From Mycobacterium sp. ACS1612 (GTDB lineage: Bacteria; Actinomycetota; Actinomycetes; Mycobacteriales; Mycobacteriaceae), in assembly GCF_001667505.1 (NCBI RefSeq), contig NZ_LZHZ01000067.1, positions 1-64,000 of the forward strand: DNA of 64,000 nucleotides. Direction: 5' to 3'. A model generated the notes under the pieces. That model searched no databases, was not told where the DNA came from, and was given only the letters and a program-made list of their open reading frames with translations. A program made the position numbers and the translations under genes. Of the stretch, positions 45,101-51,503 are shown piece by piece. The stretch's first letter is position 1; every line of letters starts with the position of its first letter.

Positions 45101-46295
45101 GGTTCCGCATCACTTCCTGTGGCTGCGCGAAATGCCACTCACTCCGAGTGGCAAGCGCGATGACAAGGCGTTGATGGAGCGGCCGCTGCCGACACCGTCG
45201 GGGCAGCGCGTGGAGAGTTCGTCGGACAGCGAGATCCGACAGGCGATCGCGGAAATCATGGCCGAGTATGCGAACAGCGACGCGGTCACCGCGGGAGCGG
45301 ACTTCTTCGCGGCGGGCGGGACATCAATCGGTGCCCTGCGAGTGGTGATGGCCATCGAACACCGCTGGGGTGTTCAGATACCGTTGGCCGAGTTCGTCGC
45401 GGCACCTGGCGCATCAGCTCTGGCGGCGGTGGTGGGCAGCGGTGAGGTCCGCGAGTTCGATCCGGTCGTGGTGTTGCGGAAGGACGGCGACGAGCCACCC
45501 CTGGTGCTGGTGCACCCGATCGGTGGAAACGTGTTGTGCTACCTCGAACTGGTCAAACAGCTACCACCAGGGAGACCCGTCTACGCGCTCCAGGCGCCGG
45601 GTGCTGAACCCGGTGTGGCGCCGCTGCGCACCGTCGATGAGCTGGCCAAGACGTACCTCGCAGCGATCCGGCGGGTACACCCCGAGGGGCCGTACGTGCT
45701 CGCGGGCTGGTCGTTCGGCGGATACGTCGCGGTGGAGATGTCGCGTCAGCTCGACGAGGCGGACATTGCTGCGCTGGTGTTGCTGGACACCATCGCGATG
45801 GGTGACGGCCCCCGCACGCCGGTGGCCGAAGAAGATCTCATCAAGTACTTCTTCATGGAGTTGCTGTGGGTCGCCCGCGGCGAGGGCGTGGCAGAGCTGA
45901 CGCTGGCCGGAACGACGCGCGATGAGTTGTTCGAATCCGGGCTGCGGCATGCGATCACCGCGGGAATCTTGCCGGGAAACGCGTCACCGCAATCGATCCG
46001 AAGACTGTACGAGATCTTCCGCGCGAACTACGAGGCCACGCTGAACTACACCCACGAGGCACTCGACCGTGACATCACCCTGCTGCGATGCCAGGGGAAG
46101 ATGCCGGAAGTCGCAGCGGGTGTGCACCGGATATTCGGTAGCAGCTACACCAGCCCGACGAACGGCTGGGATCAGCTATCGCCCCGCAGCCTCACCGTCG
46201 TCGACGTCGACGGCGATCACCTGACGATGATGGGCCACCCCCACATCGTCGACGTGGCAGCGAAGCTCGGCGCAGCCATCGACGGGACGCCGTGA
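33120..46295 (+). CDS. hybrid type I PKS / NRPS megasynthase with terminal thioesterase
   Basis: A 4391-aa protein. TTG 33120 has GGGAGAG at a suitable distance; ATG 33126 and TTG 33069 are alternatives. Order by residue: KS about 21-448 (Cys193 in 'VDTSCSASLVAVH', 'EAHGTGT', 'KSNIGHSQ'); AT 551-841 (Ser644 in 'GHSQGE'; 'RVDIVQ' and 'YASH' indicate methylmalonyl-CoA); DH 918-1197 ('DHAVHHTVVVP', 'LLDSILHG'); structural KR and ER 1207-1687 ('HSATGGVGMAAVQLA'); KR 1694-1927 ('TGGTGVLG', 'LDD', Ser/Tyr/Asn); ACP Ser2014; C1 2071-2501 ('HHAIVDG'); A1 2516-3001 (code DVWHFSLVDK, serine); PCP1 Ser3046; C2 3111-3536 ('HHAVLDG'); A2 3541-4021 (code about DVQFVSQVVK); PCP2 Ser4069; TE 4124-4391 (Ser4198 in 'GWSFGG', His in 'GDHLTMM'). 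A fully reducing methyl-branching module thus feeds a serine and a second amino acid before release. No loading domain, epimerase or MbtH is seen, so the starter must arrive in trans. Confidence 0.93.
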   Translation: MSMSPTQRARTNGLASTAPAEPIAIVGIGCRFPGGVASSADLWRLVQDKADAISQFPTDRGWKLEELFSPDPDAPGATYVRAGGFIDEVGGFDAAFFGTGPREANAMEPQQRLLLETTWEALERAGIDPTTLRGSDTGVFVGAGPQEYGPRISEDRDGNAGHLATGTTPSVASGRIAYALDLQGPALTVDTSCSASLVAVHLATRSLRSGECELALAGGATVVCGPSIYVGFARLGALAEDGRCKPFAAAADGFGVAEGAGMLVLTTLSNARARRLPVVALIRGTAVGQDGASNGISAPNSEAQERVIRQALADAGLQAADVDVVEAHGTGTKVGDPLEVRALQATYGVAHDPARPLLIGSVKSNIGHSQQAAGLAGIVKTVEAMRHGIVPATLHLDSPTPQVDWSAGTIEVVGEARAWPATDQPRRAGISSFGVSGTNAHIILEQAPATPSGAVRNGSRNGTPHVVPWTLSATTPTALAAQAARLREFVETESDLDVVDIAQSLTRRTAFEHRAVAVGDNRDELLGGLAAIEQSAPALNVVTGRASTDTKTVFVFPGQGSQWWGMATELMATSPVFAEEMRACDAAFAEYVDWSLLDVVLGVADPTVLDRVDIVQPVLFAVMVSLAAQWRALGVHPDAVIGHSQGEIAAAYVAGALTLSDAARVVTLRSKAIRAIAGSGAMLSVASPVDAVRGLIAPWADQIAIAAENGPFYTVISGSPEALAEVMAICERDELRANWIPVDYASHSSHVDNLHEPLLEALAAVQPRAVDVEFISTVTGEPLETTQLSGQYWFTNLRQTVRFTEAVRTAHRLGFRAFIECSAHPVLTAGILDSLDNFGDDHRIVGTLRRDEGGLDRLLLSAAEAYVGGIPADIASTIDATEGNHVELPTYAFQRKRYWLTHGETSVDARGLGVGRTEHPLLGAMVAHADSDDTIFTGRLSLDSEPWLADHAVHHTVVVPGAALIEIALHAGEEVGCPHIEELVLQAPMVLNKGRAILIQVIVGPPGQDGQRAVRFFSRTDRDGADLSWTRHAEGVLRPDDSGTSTVDPDFAEWPPAGAVQIDLSNSYDGTAAAQGYHYGPAFRGLRGAWGRGGEVFVEASLPEQVSGDAKRFGMHPVLLDSILHGTDAGGLLPESELTRIPFDWQGVSLLATGARSLRGRITLVNDNTIAVRIVDTTGSLVCDVKGITLRGVAPEQLAAAATADDGLYILDWMPVPPSADAVARDNLTVLRCPATSVSGGDVPAAIHSGVARVLASVQEWLTDARRPDDAQILVLTKGAVAVDGTDKVTDLGHAAIWGLLRTAQTENPGMIVLADVDDADEMSDAEIEFPHNEPQLAKRCGMWRAPFLSRMPAEAMSGTRPGGVENWQLTTLGRGTLERHNFTLQPVSDSAGTLAPGQVRIGLRCVGVNFRDTMVALDMYPDPDAMIGCEGAGVVLEVADDVSGFAPGDRVFGMFFGAGAVVSADHRTIARMPAGWSFAQAATVPAVFLTAYYALADLASLRAGERILIHSATGGVGMAAVQLARHWGATVYATASPPKWNTLRDMGFDDDHIGNSRTTDFEDKFTEATAGAGMDVVLDALAGEFVDASLRLLPRGGRFIEMGKTDVRDADEVAVRHRGVYYRAFDLFEPGPDRLGAMLAELVTLFESGILRPLPVRAWDIRDTPDAYRFLTQARHTGKLALRVPTALDEDGTVLITGGTGVLGRHVARNLVTHHGIRHLVLVSRQGESSAGAAEIRSELSDLGASVRIEACDAADREALASVLDGIQAHHPLTAVIHTAGALDDSVFTAQTPAHLQVALRPKVDAAWNLHELTRDADLAAFVLFSSAAGVLGSPGQANYAAANSFLDALARHRNQLGLPAVSLAWGWWAEATGMTGHLDSTDRARMSRSGFIPMPTADGLALFDAARREPHSLVLPAHLDLAGVRGRIRAAGDAAPPTVFRRLIGPVRRQMGNADADGAVTDFSDRLAAMSPGERERELLDVVRRHAAAVLGYDSVDAVGADQEFRALGFDSLGAVEFRNRVKGATGVKLPTTAVFDYPTPAALARYLSESFGADASAVLTPASDSQTWPLTAYQRDIVATGMRYPDLPLVQVAGHSRLTGTVDMDWLRECVQLVHMRNDALRLRFELRDNELRQWVGTEVPDIEYMDFTAEADPEGASARWIEHAAQAVLPMDGPLTRVAVLVDQPDSFVVYVCFHHAIVDGWGSHLAMAEMLRVYTHGRDEIGKLDEAHSYLDVVRAEQNYRASDAWADDRRYFVEALRGVEPALFTRSASVREHRRRKHSVRISPAEARRLRDTGIPIFAFTTAVLGEYLRRVHGDRDVVIGVPFLNRSSEEEMFTVGDTVNMLPLQLPTDPAASIVDLAAQVGDRVWDLQRRQRFAFGDIVNALLEETGAASTLFDVTYSYAAIPDIEGVDVNVVSMGYSLDAVNIGVRDYQADGSLELEVFYAEDAFAGPYPFSTAVNHLTALLGAALANPEKPAGDLAMLSFAEQAELTSFENGSVVDVPTALATDRFDIAVRPDRTAVHTDEGTFNYGEFDRAADGMVRRLRDNGIGRGDSVALILTRSVEMLVAVHGIMRAGAAYVPIDPEYPELRIRAILSECEAQAIVAGPGFASLADEFGVKLIAADLTDGEPSPTVATPDDLAYIIHTSGSTGRPKGVMVEHRSVVNRLAWMQWRYPLHADDVVLQKTPTTFDVSVWELMWWWMSGAGVAIAPPGAERDPRKLIDVIERHRVSVMHFVPSMLSPFLDQMEAGEDVAARIATLRLVFCSGEALAPAQVERFNRMVGSLPQPPRLINLYGPTEATVDVSYYDCPTTGSVDSVPIGRPIDNITLQVLDERGERTPIGIAGELNIAGVGVARGYRNRPDETAAAFVEDASVPGGRRYRTGDLARWSSDGSLEYLGRIDDQVKIRGNRVTLAEVNEAMLSCPGVRAAAAVAEDSETHGTRLVGYYAADELSVDDLATHVALRLPAYMVPTSFVQLAELPLTASGKLDRRSLATSSTDPSGQPARTEAEAVLAEVFAEVLGVESVGVHDNFFLIGGDSILALTVRTHAERRGLKLDIDELFAKPTIAELAVSAVKATAAESASVEPFELLPLIDRAALQHAEDAFPATALQLGMLFHSMERVDSATYRDVFTYGLQMPWREAEFVEAFGRLVARHPALRSSFELTGHSVPVQIVHRSVPSAFQVVTGATKAEQRAYAAELAVRPYAFDEVPLYSMRAYVFGDNRVDLVFAFHHAVLDGWSVASLMQELLTDYLSHVVLGIAPVDEKPHSTAVLAEYAKLEQDARANPAAREYWQRCLEGSHPTALDSRTAYESQASAAKSEVNLVMPEWLQDSAQRLAFDRGLTLKMVMLAAHCLTLRKSTGDDDVTTGIITHGRPGAARAERTAGLFLNTLPVRLRERPTSWIDTVEQLSRFDRDSHQYRRYPLQAMQSDAGRAIVASVFNFVSYHQFQTLSANPELALVDFEALEQTNFALLVTVGSDPRSRRLSLRVSADPAALSATQVREYAESYLRVLASIVRDPDAPVDFGAMANGDVPERVSAQAAANPDTVAVIGDGNARWTYAELDGAADRIAAGLLADGMPGGARVGVMLDRSPELIAAVLGVLRAGAAVVPLDRSYPQARIDAMVACAEPFRVLTDSGEVQALMQTPSRTLPAIDPADAAYVLFTSGSTGEPKGVTMPHRSLANLVRWQNQRDSGMVGGTTLQYAPLSFDVSFQEIFSTLCGGGTLRLVADQDRRDLPALVRLVAEDRVERVFLPFVALQTFAEAALIAELALPDLRVVVSSGEQLRITPEIRKWCRANPQLLLENQYGPTETHVVTSYTLSGPPQDYPTLPPIGRPIDGVMLQLLDQDGHPVSDGATGEIWLGGACLAHGYEHRADLTAERFSTVDGIPMYRTGDLGTRLPNGEIAYLGRTDRQVKVRGYRVECAEVENAVLSLGDNAIRSVAVVAHRLEEIDSVLVCYLVGDEDTAATDSLRTRLREKLPAHMVPHHFLWLREMPLTPSGKRDDKALMERPLPTPSGQRVESSSDSEIRQAIAEIMAEYANSDAVTAGADFFAAGGTSIGALRVVMAIEHRWGVQIPLAEFVAAPGASALAAVVGSGEVREFDPVVVLRKDGDEPPLVLVHPIGGNVLCYLELVKQLPPGRPVYALQAPGAEPGVAPLRTVDELAKTYLAAIRRVHPEGPYVLAGWSFGGYVAVEMSRQLDEADIAALVLLDTIAMGDGPRTPVAEEDLIKYFFMELLWVARGEGVAELTLAGTTRDELFESGLRHAITAGILPGNASPQSIRRLYEIFRANYEATLNYTHEALDRDITLLRCQGKMPEVAAGVHRIFGSSYTSPTNGWDQLSPRSLTVVDVDGDHLTMMGHPHIVDVAAKLGAAIDGTP

Positions 46296-47041
46296 TGGCC
46301 GACCGGCCGAGCGTGCTGATCGTCGGTGCGGGAATCGGCGGTTTGACGGCGGCGATTGCGCTGCGCGCGAGAGGAATCCCGTCGCGATCTGCGGCGCCAG
46401 CACCCAGGACAAGCGGCACCGCCCTGGCCAACAACACCACCGCGGTACTGCGCGCATTGGGCATCAGAATCGGCCTCGGTGACGCCGAGACCGGCAGTCC
46501 GATCGTCTGTGTCAACCGTGACAACCTGATGGCTACCCTGCGAGATGCCTGTGGGGACACGCCTATTCACTGCGGCACCGAGGCCGTCAGTGTGGATATC
46601 GGAGGCGAGCGTCCCGCCATCCGGTGCGCTGACGGTCGGGTGCTGTCGGGGGATGTGGTGATCGGCGCCGACGGCGTGGGCTCGGTGGTGCCGGCAGCGT
46701 TCGTGGGCCAAGATGGTTCGCGGATTCCGTTTCTGTCGAAGTGGGGGCGAGGGGCGGTCACGTTTCTCGGGGACACCGCCCATGCCGTCGAGGACGGCTA
46801 TGTGCTTGCAACAGCTCTCGACAAGAACAGCGATCCCGTTGTGGCACTGCGGTTGTACGCGGACGTTCGCCGGAAGCGAACCAGGATGCTGGTTGGGTAC
46901 GCTCGTCGGTTGAGTCGGATCGAGCAGTCCGACAGCAGTGTGGTGCAAAGCGTCCGCAATCACGTGGTATCGCGTGCGCCGAATCGAATCCTGACGATGC
47001 AGGCGAAGACCTTGCGCCTAGATCTGGAGGCTCCTGTATGA
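46295..47041 (+). pseudogene. FAD-dependent monooxygenase remnant with internal in-frame deletions
   Basis: The ORF is open (248 aa) but well short of the usual 370-400 aa. It keeps the N-terminal FAD loop 'VLIVGAGIGGLTAAIALRAR', 'VNRDNLMATLRDACGDTPIH', the 'VVIGADGVGSVV' motif and a damaged second FAD motif 'GRGAVTFLGDTAHA'. Compared with the UbiH/PHBH-like pattern three parts are gone: the segment after 'GIRIGLGDA', most of the substrate domain between 'GQDGSRIP' and 'FLSKWGRG', and the 'MTPNLGQG'-type residues after 'TAHA'. The acidic residue ending strand 2 is also replaced ('PSRSAAPAP'). Probably inactive, though the frame is kept. It is coupled to the megasynthase stop (TGATG) and to the next ATG, which may be why the frame persists. 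Confidence 0.7.
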
Positions 47042-48423
47042 CGGAGACACAGACAAGTATCCGCCGGACCAAGATGTCGTTGGCTGACCGGGTATTCCTG
47101 TCGTCTGACACCGACGTCGTGCACACCCACATATCCGGCGTCCCGATATTCCGGATACCAGGCACTGTTTCGGATTTCGTCGAAGACCTGATGACTCGGG
47201 CACGGTCATCGGCAGCCGTCACCCCACCGTTCAACTATCGCGTACCGGCCCGCTGGCCGCGGCGGCGGTGGGAGATCATCGATGTCCGCGCCGTCGACTT
47301 CTCCGCGCACGTGCTGCGGACTGCGCTGCCCTCACCGGGCAGCATGCGGGACCTGGAAACCGTAATTGCGCACATTCATTCCAAACCGCTGGACCGGTCC
47401 AAACCGCTATGGGAACTCCACATCATCGACGGGCTCGCCGATGGCCGGATCGCGCTGTGCCTCAAGGTTCATCACGCACTGATGGATGCCATGACCCTAC
47501 TGAAGTTCATGGCTCGAACGTTTTCCTCGAGCCCCAATAACGTTGAACTGCAGCCGATATGGGCGCTTCCGCCCCGATCATCCGCCTGCGCCCGGCCCAA
47601 GCGATTGGGATTGGCGCGTACATTTGGCGTGGTGGGCGAACTCCTGCTCGCCGCGTGGCGAATCCTCCTGGAGGCGTGGCGACGGACCGACCCGGCGTTC
47701 GCCATTCCGCTGCGCTGTCCCCGCTCCCGTCTGTTGAACGGCCTGCTGAGTCGTGAGCGTAGCTGGGCGGCAATCGAGTTCGATGCCCGGCGCCTGCACG
47801 ATCTGGCGAGACGCGCAGACGCGTCGCTGAACGAGCTGATCCTCGCGGCGCTTTCCACCGTGCTGCGCCACTATCTGAGCGCGTGCGGTGAGTTGCCGCG
47901 CCGCAGTCTCACGGCTGGAGTACCCGCGTCCAACCGCGGACCGGATGCCGACCCACGACACGATGCAAGCGGGATGATCCTGGTGAACCTGTTCACCGAT
48001 GTCGCCGACCCCGCAGAACGCCTGCACAACATCATCCGCTCCAGTCGTCTGGCCAAAGAGCACGTTGCATCGATGTCACGCCAAGCCGCCGACCGCTACG
48101 CGGTGCTGGCGATGGCGCCGGCCTTGCTGCAGGCGGCGACTGGGCTGAGTGGGCGTGTGCGCGCCCCGTTCAATGTCACGGTGTCGAATGTGGCCGGTCC
48201 GAGCACGCCCCAATACCTGCTGGGCGCCCCGATGGACGGCCTGTTTGCCGCGGCCCCGATCTTTCCCGGCCAGCTGCTCAACCTGTCGGTGGTATCGGCG
48301 GCCGGACGGCTCGGCGTGGCTTTCACGGCTTGCGCTGCGGCGCTGGACGCCAGACGGCTGGCTGATCTGTTCGGCGATGCCGTCGGCGAACTCGAGACCC
48401 AAATTGTGGCGGCAACTGCGTGA
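47038..48423 (+). CDS. WS/DGAT-like O-acyltransferase
   Basis: Protein of 461 aa; ATG 47038 with GGAGG at 7-nt spacing, overlapping the previous stop (ATGA). Family marks: 'MSLADRVFLSSDTDVVHTHI', 'HSKPLDRSKPLWELHIIDGL', the acyltransfer motif 'KVHHALMDAMT' and 'PFNVTVSNVAGPSTPQYLLG'. The family (wax ester synthase/diacylglycerol acyltransferase, related to PapA and condensation domains) moves acyl groups from acyl-CoA to alcohols. The active-site motif is His-His-x-x-x-Asp-Ala rather than the usual ...Asp-Gly; the catalytic His and the Asp are present. In context it probably esterifies the megasynthase product, e.g. the serine hydroxyl. That is inference. Confidence 0.88.
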   Translation: MTETQTSIRRTKMSLADRVFLSSDTDVVHTHISGVPIFRIPGTVSDFVEDLMTRARSSAAVTPPFNYRVPARWPRRRWEIIDVRAVDFSAHVLRTALPSPGSMRDLETVIAHIHSKPLDRSKPLWELHIIDGLADGRIALCLKVHHALMDAMTLLKFMARTFSSSPNNVELQPIWALPPRSSACARPKRLGLARTFGVVGELLLAAWRILLEAWRRTDPAFAIPLRCPRSRLLNGLLSRERSWAAIEFDARRLHDLARRADASLNELILAALSTVLRHYLSACGELPRRSLTAGVPASNRGPDADPRHDASGMILVNLFTDVADPAERLHNIIRSSRLAKEHVASMSRQAADRYAVLAMAPALLQAATGLSGRVRAPFNVTVSNVAGPSTPQYLLGAPMDGLFAAAPIFPGQLLNLSVVSAAGRLGVAFTACAAALDARRLADLFGDAVGELETQIVAATA

Positions 48424-51400
48424 CGGCTGCTGTCGAAACTTCTCCTGCTCGTAGCTTCTTCAGTCGGCTCGGTGGCCATGTAGTTCGCCATCCGGTCCTT
48501 GTGATCCTGTTATGGATCGTGATGGCAGCGCTCGGTCCGTTGTTCCTGCCGTCGTTGGCTCAGGTGGTTCGCGACCACACCGTGAATCTGTTGCCTGCCC
48601 GCGACCCGTCGACGGTCGCCGCGGATCTGATGGCGTCGGCGTTCCACGAGAGTCAGAACGTCCTGCTGGTCGTTCTCACCGACGAACGCGGGCTCAGCAA
48701 GTCAGACGAAGACACTTATCGGGGCCTCACCGACAAGTTGAAGGCAAATCCCGGCGCCGTCACCGCCGTTCAGGACTTCATCTCCATGCCGCCGCTGCGG
48801 CAGGTCCTGGAGAGCGATGATCACAAGGCGTGGATTCTTCCCCTCAGTCTGGTCGGCAATCTCGGCTCACCAGGCGCCCAGGACTCGTACAACTGGGTCG
48901 ACAAAGTGGTTTCCGACGCGACCGCGCGGACATCGCTCCACGCGGACGTGACCGGTCCGCAAGTCACGATCAGCGATCAACTGGTCGTGTCGGAACGAGA
49001 CATCAGCGTCATCGAGATAGCAACCGGTCTGATGGTTCTAGGCATTCTTTTTCTGGTCTATCGGCGCCCGGTGTCGATGGTGGTGCCGTTGCTGATGATC
49101 GGAATCGCACTGGCCGTTGCGCAAAGCCTGGTCATTGTGATCGGTCTTCTTGGTTGGGGGGTCTCCAACCAGACCGTCGTGCTGCTCAGCGGAATGATGA
49201 TGGGCGCCGGTACCGACTATGCGGTGTTCCTCATCAGTCGATACCACGAATACCTGGAACAGGGAGTCGCCTCGGACGGCGCCGTCGTCAAGGCGTTGGA
49301 CGCGATCGGCAAGGTGATAGCGGCGTCGGCGGGAACGGTCGGGCTGGCGTTTGTCGGCCTGATCTTCGCAAGGCTTCCCCTGCTTTCCACCGTCGGCCCG
49401 GCGCTCGCCATGGCGATCGCCGTCGCGTTCCTCGCCGCGATCACGCTTCTGCCTGCCATTCTCGTGCTCACCGGGCGGCGGGGCTGGATCGCACCGCCCA
49501 AGAAGAAACTCGCGGGCCGCTTCTGGCGGGTGTCGGCCGTGCACATCGTCCGCCGCCCGCGGCGGAACCTCCTGTTCAGTCTTGTCGTTCTGCTCATCCT
49601 GGCCAGTTTCGCGACCCTCGTCAGTTACAACTACGACGATCGCACCACGTTGCCTGCGTCAGCACAGAGCAACATCGGCTACGCCGCCATGGAGAGCCAT
49701 TTCGATGTCAACTCCCTGATCCCCCAGTATCTGCTCGTGCAATCGCCTCACGATCTGCGCACTCCGCAGGCGCTCGCCGATCTTGACGAAATGGCCTCCC
49801 GGATAAGTCAATTGCCGAACATTGCGCTGGTGAGAGGGATCACCCGGCCCACCGGGCAGACACTCCAACAAGCCACGTTGTCTTGGCAAGCGGGCGAAGT
49901 CGGCAGCAGACTGGGCGATGCGTCGTCTCAGATCGAGGGCAACACAGGCAATCTCGACAAACTCGCAGGCGGTGCCAAGGAGCTCTCCGGCGCGCTGGGG
50001 CAAATCCGGGGCACAGTCAATCAGTCGATGACAATGGTCACCACACTGATCAGCGAAGTGAGTGACATTGAAAAGCAATATGGTGGGTCGAAGAGTCTTG
50101 CTCAGCTCAACGAGATGGCGCGACTCGTGTCGAGTATGCGGTCGGTCGGCAATACGCTCGGCGTCAATGTGCTCGATATCAACCAGCTACTGAGCTGGAC
50201 CGGTCCGATCTTGAACGCATTGGACTCCAGCGCGGTATGCGACGCCGACCCGTCGTGTACCGCCGCGCGCTCCCAGTTGCACGTTGTCGACGCCGCTCGG
50301 GTAAGCGGCGCGTTCGATCAGGTGTCCGAGCTGGCACGCCAACTTCAGGGCATCCAGGACAACACGCCCTCTACTCAATCGATCGAGCGGCTGCGCGGAA
50401 CGCTGGATTCCGCGATGAAAAACCTTCGCAGCATGGGTATCAACAGCCCGCAGGATGCTCAGCGACAGTTGAACACCCTTCAGCAGGGCGCCAACAAGAT
50501 CGCCGATGGCAGTCAGCAACTCGCCGACGCGGTGCAGCTGCTGGTGGACAAGACAAAGGAAATCGGCTCGGGACTGTCGCAGGCGTCGACCTTTCTGATG
50601 TCGATGAAGAACGGCGCGTCTCAGCCGTCGATGGCCGGATTCTTCATACCCCCGCAGTACTTCTCTATTGACCAGTTCAAACAGGCTGCCACGATCTTCA
50701 TTTCACCCGACGGTCACACGGCTCGTTATCTGATACAGACGAAGCTCAATCCGTTCTCGACGCAGGCGATGGATCAGCTGGACGCGATCCTGGATACCGC
50801 GCACAAGGCGCAGCCGAACACGTCATTGTCCGATGCGACGGTGTCGGCGAGCGGCATCACGCCGCTCTACCACGATATGCGGCACGACTTCGAGCAGGAC
50901 TTCCACATGATCAACATCGTCACCATTGCCGTGGTGTTGTTGATCCTGATCGTGCTGCTGCGCGCCCTCGTGGCGCCGCTGTATCTGGTTGCCTCTGTAA
51001 TTATTTCCTACCTGTCGGCGCTGGGCATCGGTGTCCTCGTGTTTCAGATCATCGGTGGCAGTCCGCTGTCCTGGAGCGTTCCGTCGCTGACGTTCCTCGT
51101 CCTGGTCGCGGTGGGGGCCGATTACAACATGCTGCTGGTGTCCCGGATCCGCGACGAGTCGTCCTACGGGATCCGCTCCGGGGTGATGCGCACCATCAGC
51201 TCCACCGGAAGCGTCATCACCTCTGCGGGACTCATCTTCGCCGCGTCGATGTTCGGCCTGTTGTTCGGCAGTATCACCACGATGGTCGAAGCCGGCTTCA
51301 TCGTGGGCGTGGGCATCCTGCTCGATACCTTCATCGTGCGCACGGTGACGGTACCCGCCATGGCGGTGCTTGTCGGACAAGCGAACTGGTGGCCATCGCA

Positions 51401-51503
51401 ATCACTGAAGGGCTTCGACAGATGGTCTCGTCGCTTCAGAAGGGTGGGGGTTGGTAGTTGGCGGCGAGCCAGGCTTGGCGTTGGCGTTGTTCTCCGGCGA
51501 TGA
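48420..51503 (+). CDS. MmpL family RND transporter
   Basis: Protein of 1027 aa; GTG 48420 overlaps the acyltransferase stop (GTGA). First helix 'PVLVILLWIVMAALGPLFLP', then five helices including 'MMMGAGTDYAVFLISRYHEY' (proton-relay Asp-Tyr) at about residues 260-280. A long second periplasmic loop (about 400-760) is rich in coiled-coil heptads and glutamine/asparagine ('GNTGNLDKLAGGAKELSGAL'). The second helix bundle carries 'VLVAVGADYNMLLVSRIRDE'. This layout is that of long-loop MmpL proteins (MmpL4/5/7-10 type), which move lipids across the inner membrane, often with an MmpS; none is present here. The last ~20 residues after 'FDRWSRRF' are read from the antisense strand of an HNH-gene scar and are probably not native. 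Confidence 0.93.
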   Translation: MTAAVETSPARSFFSRLGGHVVRHPVLVILLWIVMAALGPLFLPSLAQVVRDHTVNLLPARDPSTVAADLMASAFHESQNVLLVVLTDERGLSKSDEDTYRGLTDKLKANPGAVTAVQDFISMPPLRQVLESDDHKAWILPLSLVGNLGSPGAQDSYNWVDKVVSDATARTSLHADVTGPQVTISDQLVVSERDISVIEIATGLMVLGILFLVYRRPVSMVVPLLMIGIALAVAQSLVIVIGLLGWGVSNQTVVLLSGMMMGAGTDYAVFLISRYHEYLEQGVASDGAVVKALDAIGKVIAASAGTVGLAFVGLIFARLPLLSTVGPALAMAIAVAFLAAITLLPAILVLTGRRGWIAPPKKKLAGRFWRVSAVHIVRRPRRNLLFSLVVLLILASFATLVSYNYDDRTTLPASAQSNIGYAAMESHFDVNSLIPQYLLVQSPHDLRTPQALADLDEMASRISQLPNIALVRGITRPTGQTLQQATLSWQAGEVGSRLGDASSQIEGNTGNLDKLAGGAKELSGALGQIRGTVNQSMTMVTTLISEVSDIEKQYGGSKSLAQLNEMARLVSSMRSVGNTLGVNVLDINQLLSWTGPILNALDSSAVCDADPSCTAARSQLHVVDAARVSGAFDQVSELARQLQGIQDNTPSTQSIERLRGTLDSAMKNLRSMGINSPQDAQRQLNTLQQGANKIADGSQQLADAVQLLVDKTKEIGSGLSQASTFLMSMKNGASQPSMAGFFIPPQYFSIDQFKQAATIFISPDGHTARYLIQTKLNPFSTQAMDQLDAILDTAHKAQPNTSLSDATVSASGITPLYHDMRHDFEQDFHMINIVTIAVVLLILIVLLRALVAPLYLVASVIISYLSALGIGVLVFQIIGGSPLSWSVPSLTFLVLVAVGADYNMLLVSRIRDESSYGIRSGVMRTISSTGSVITSAGLIFAASMFGLLFGSITTMVEAGFIVGVGILLDTFIVRTVTVPAMAVLVGQANWWPSQSLKGFDRWSRRFRRVGVGSWRRARLGVGVVLRR

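Noticed and set aside
46295..47041. Intact FAD monooxygenase tailoring enzyme
   Set aside because: The length and gaps in the substrate and second FAD motifs argue against a working enzyme of this family, although the frame is open.
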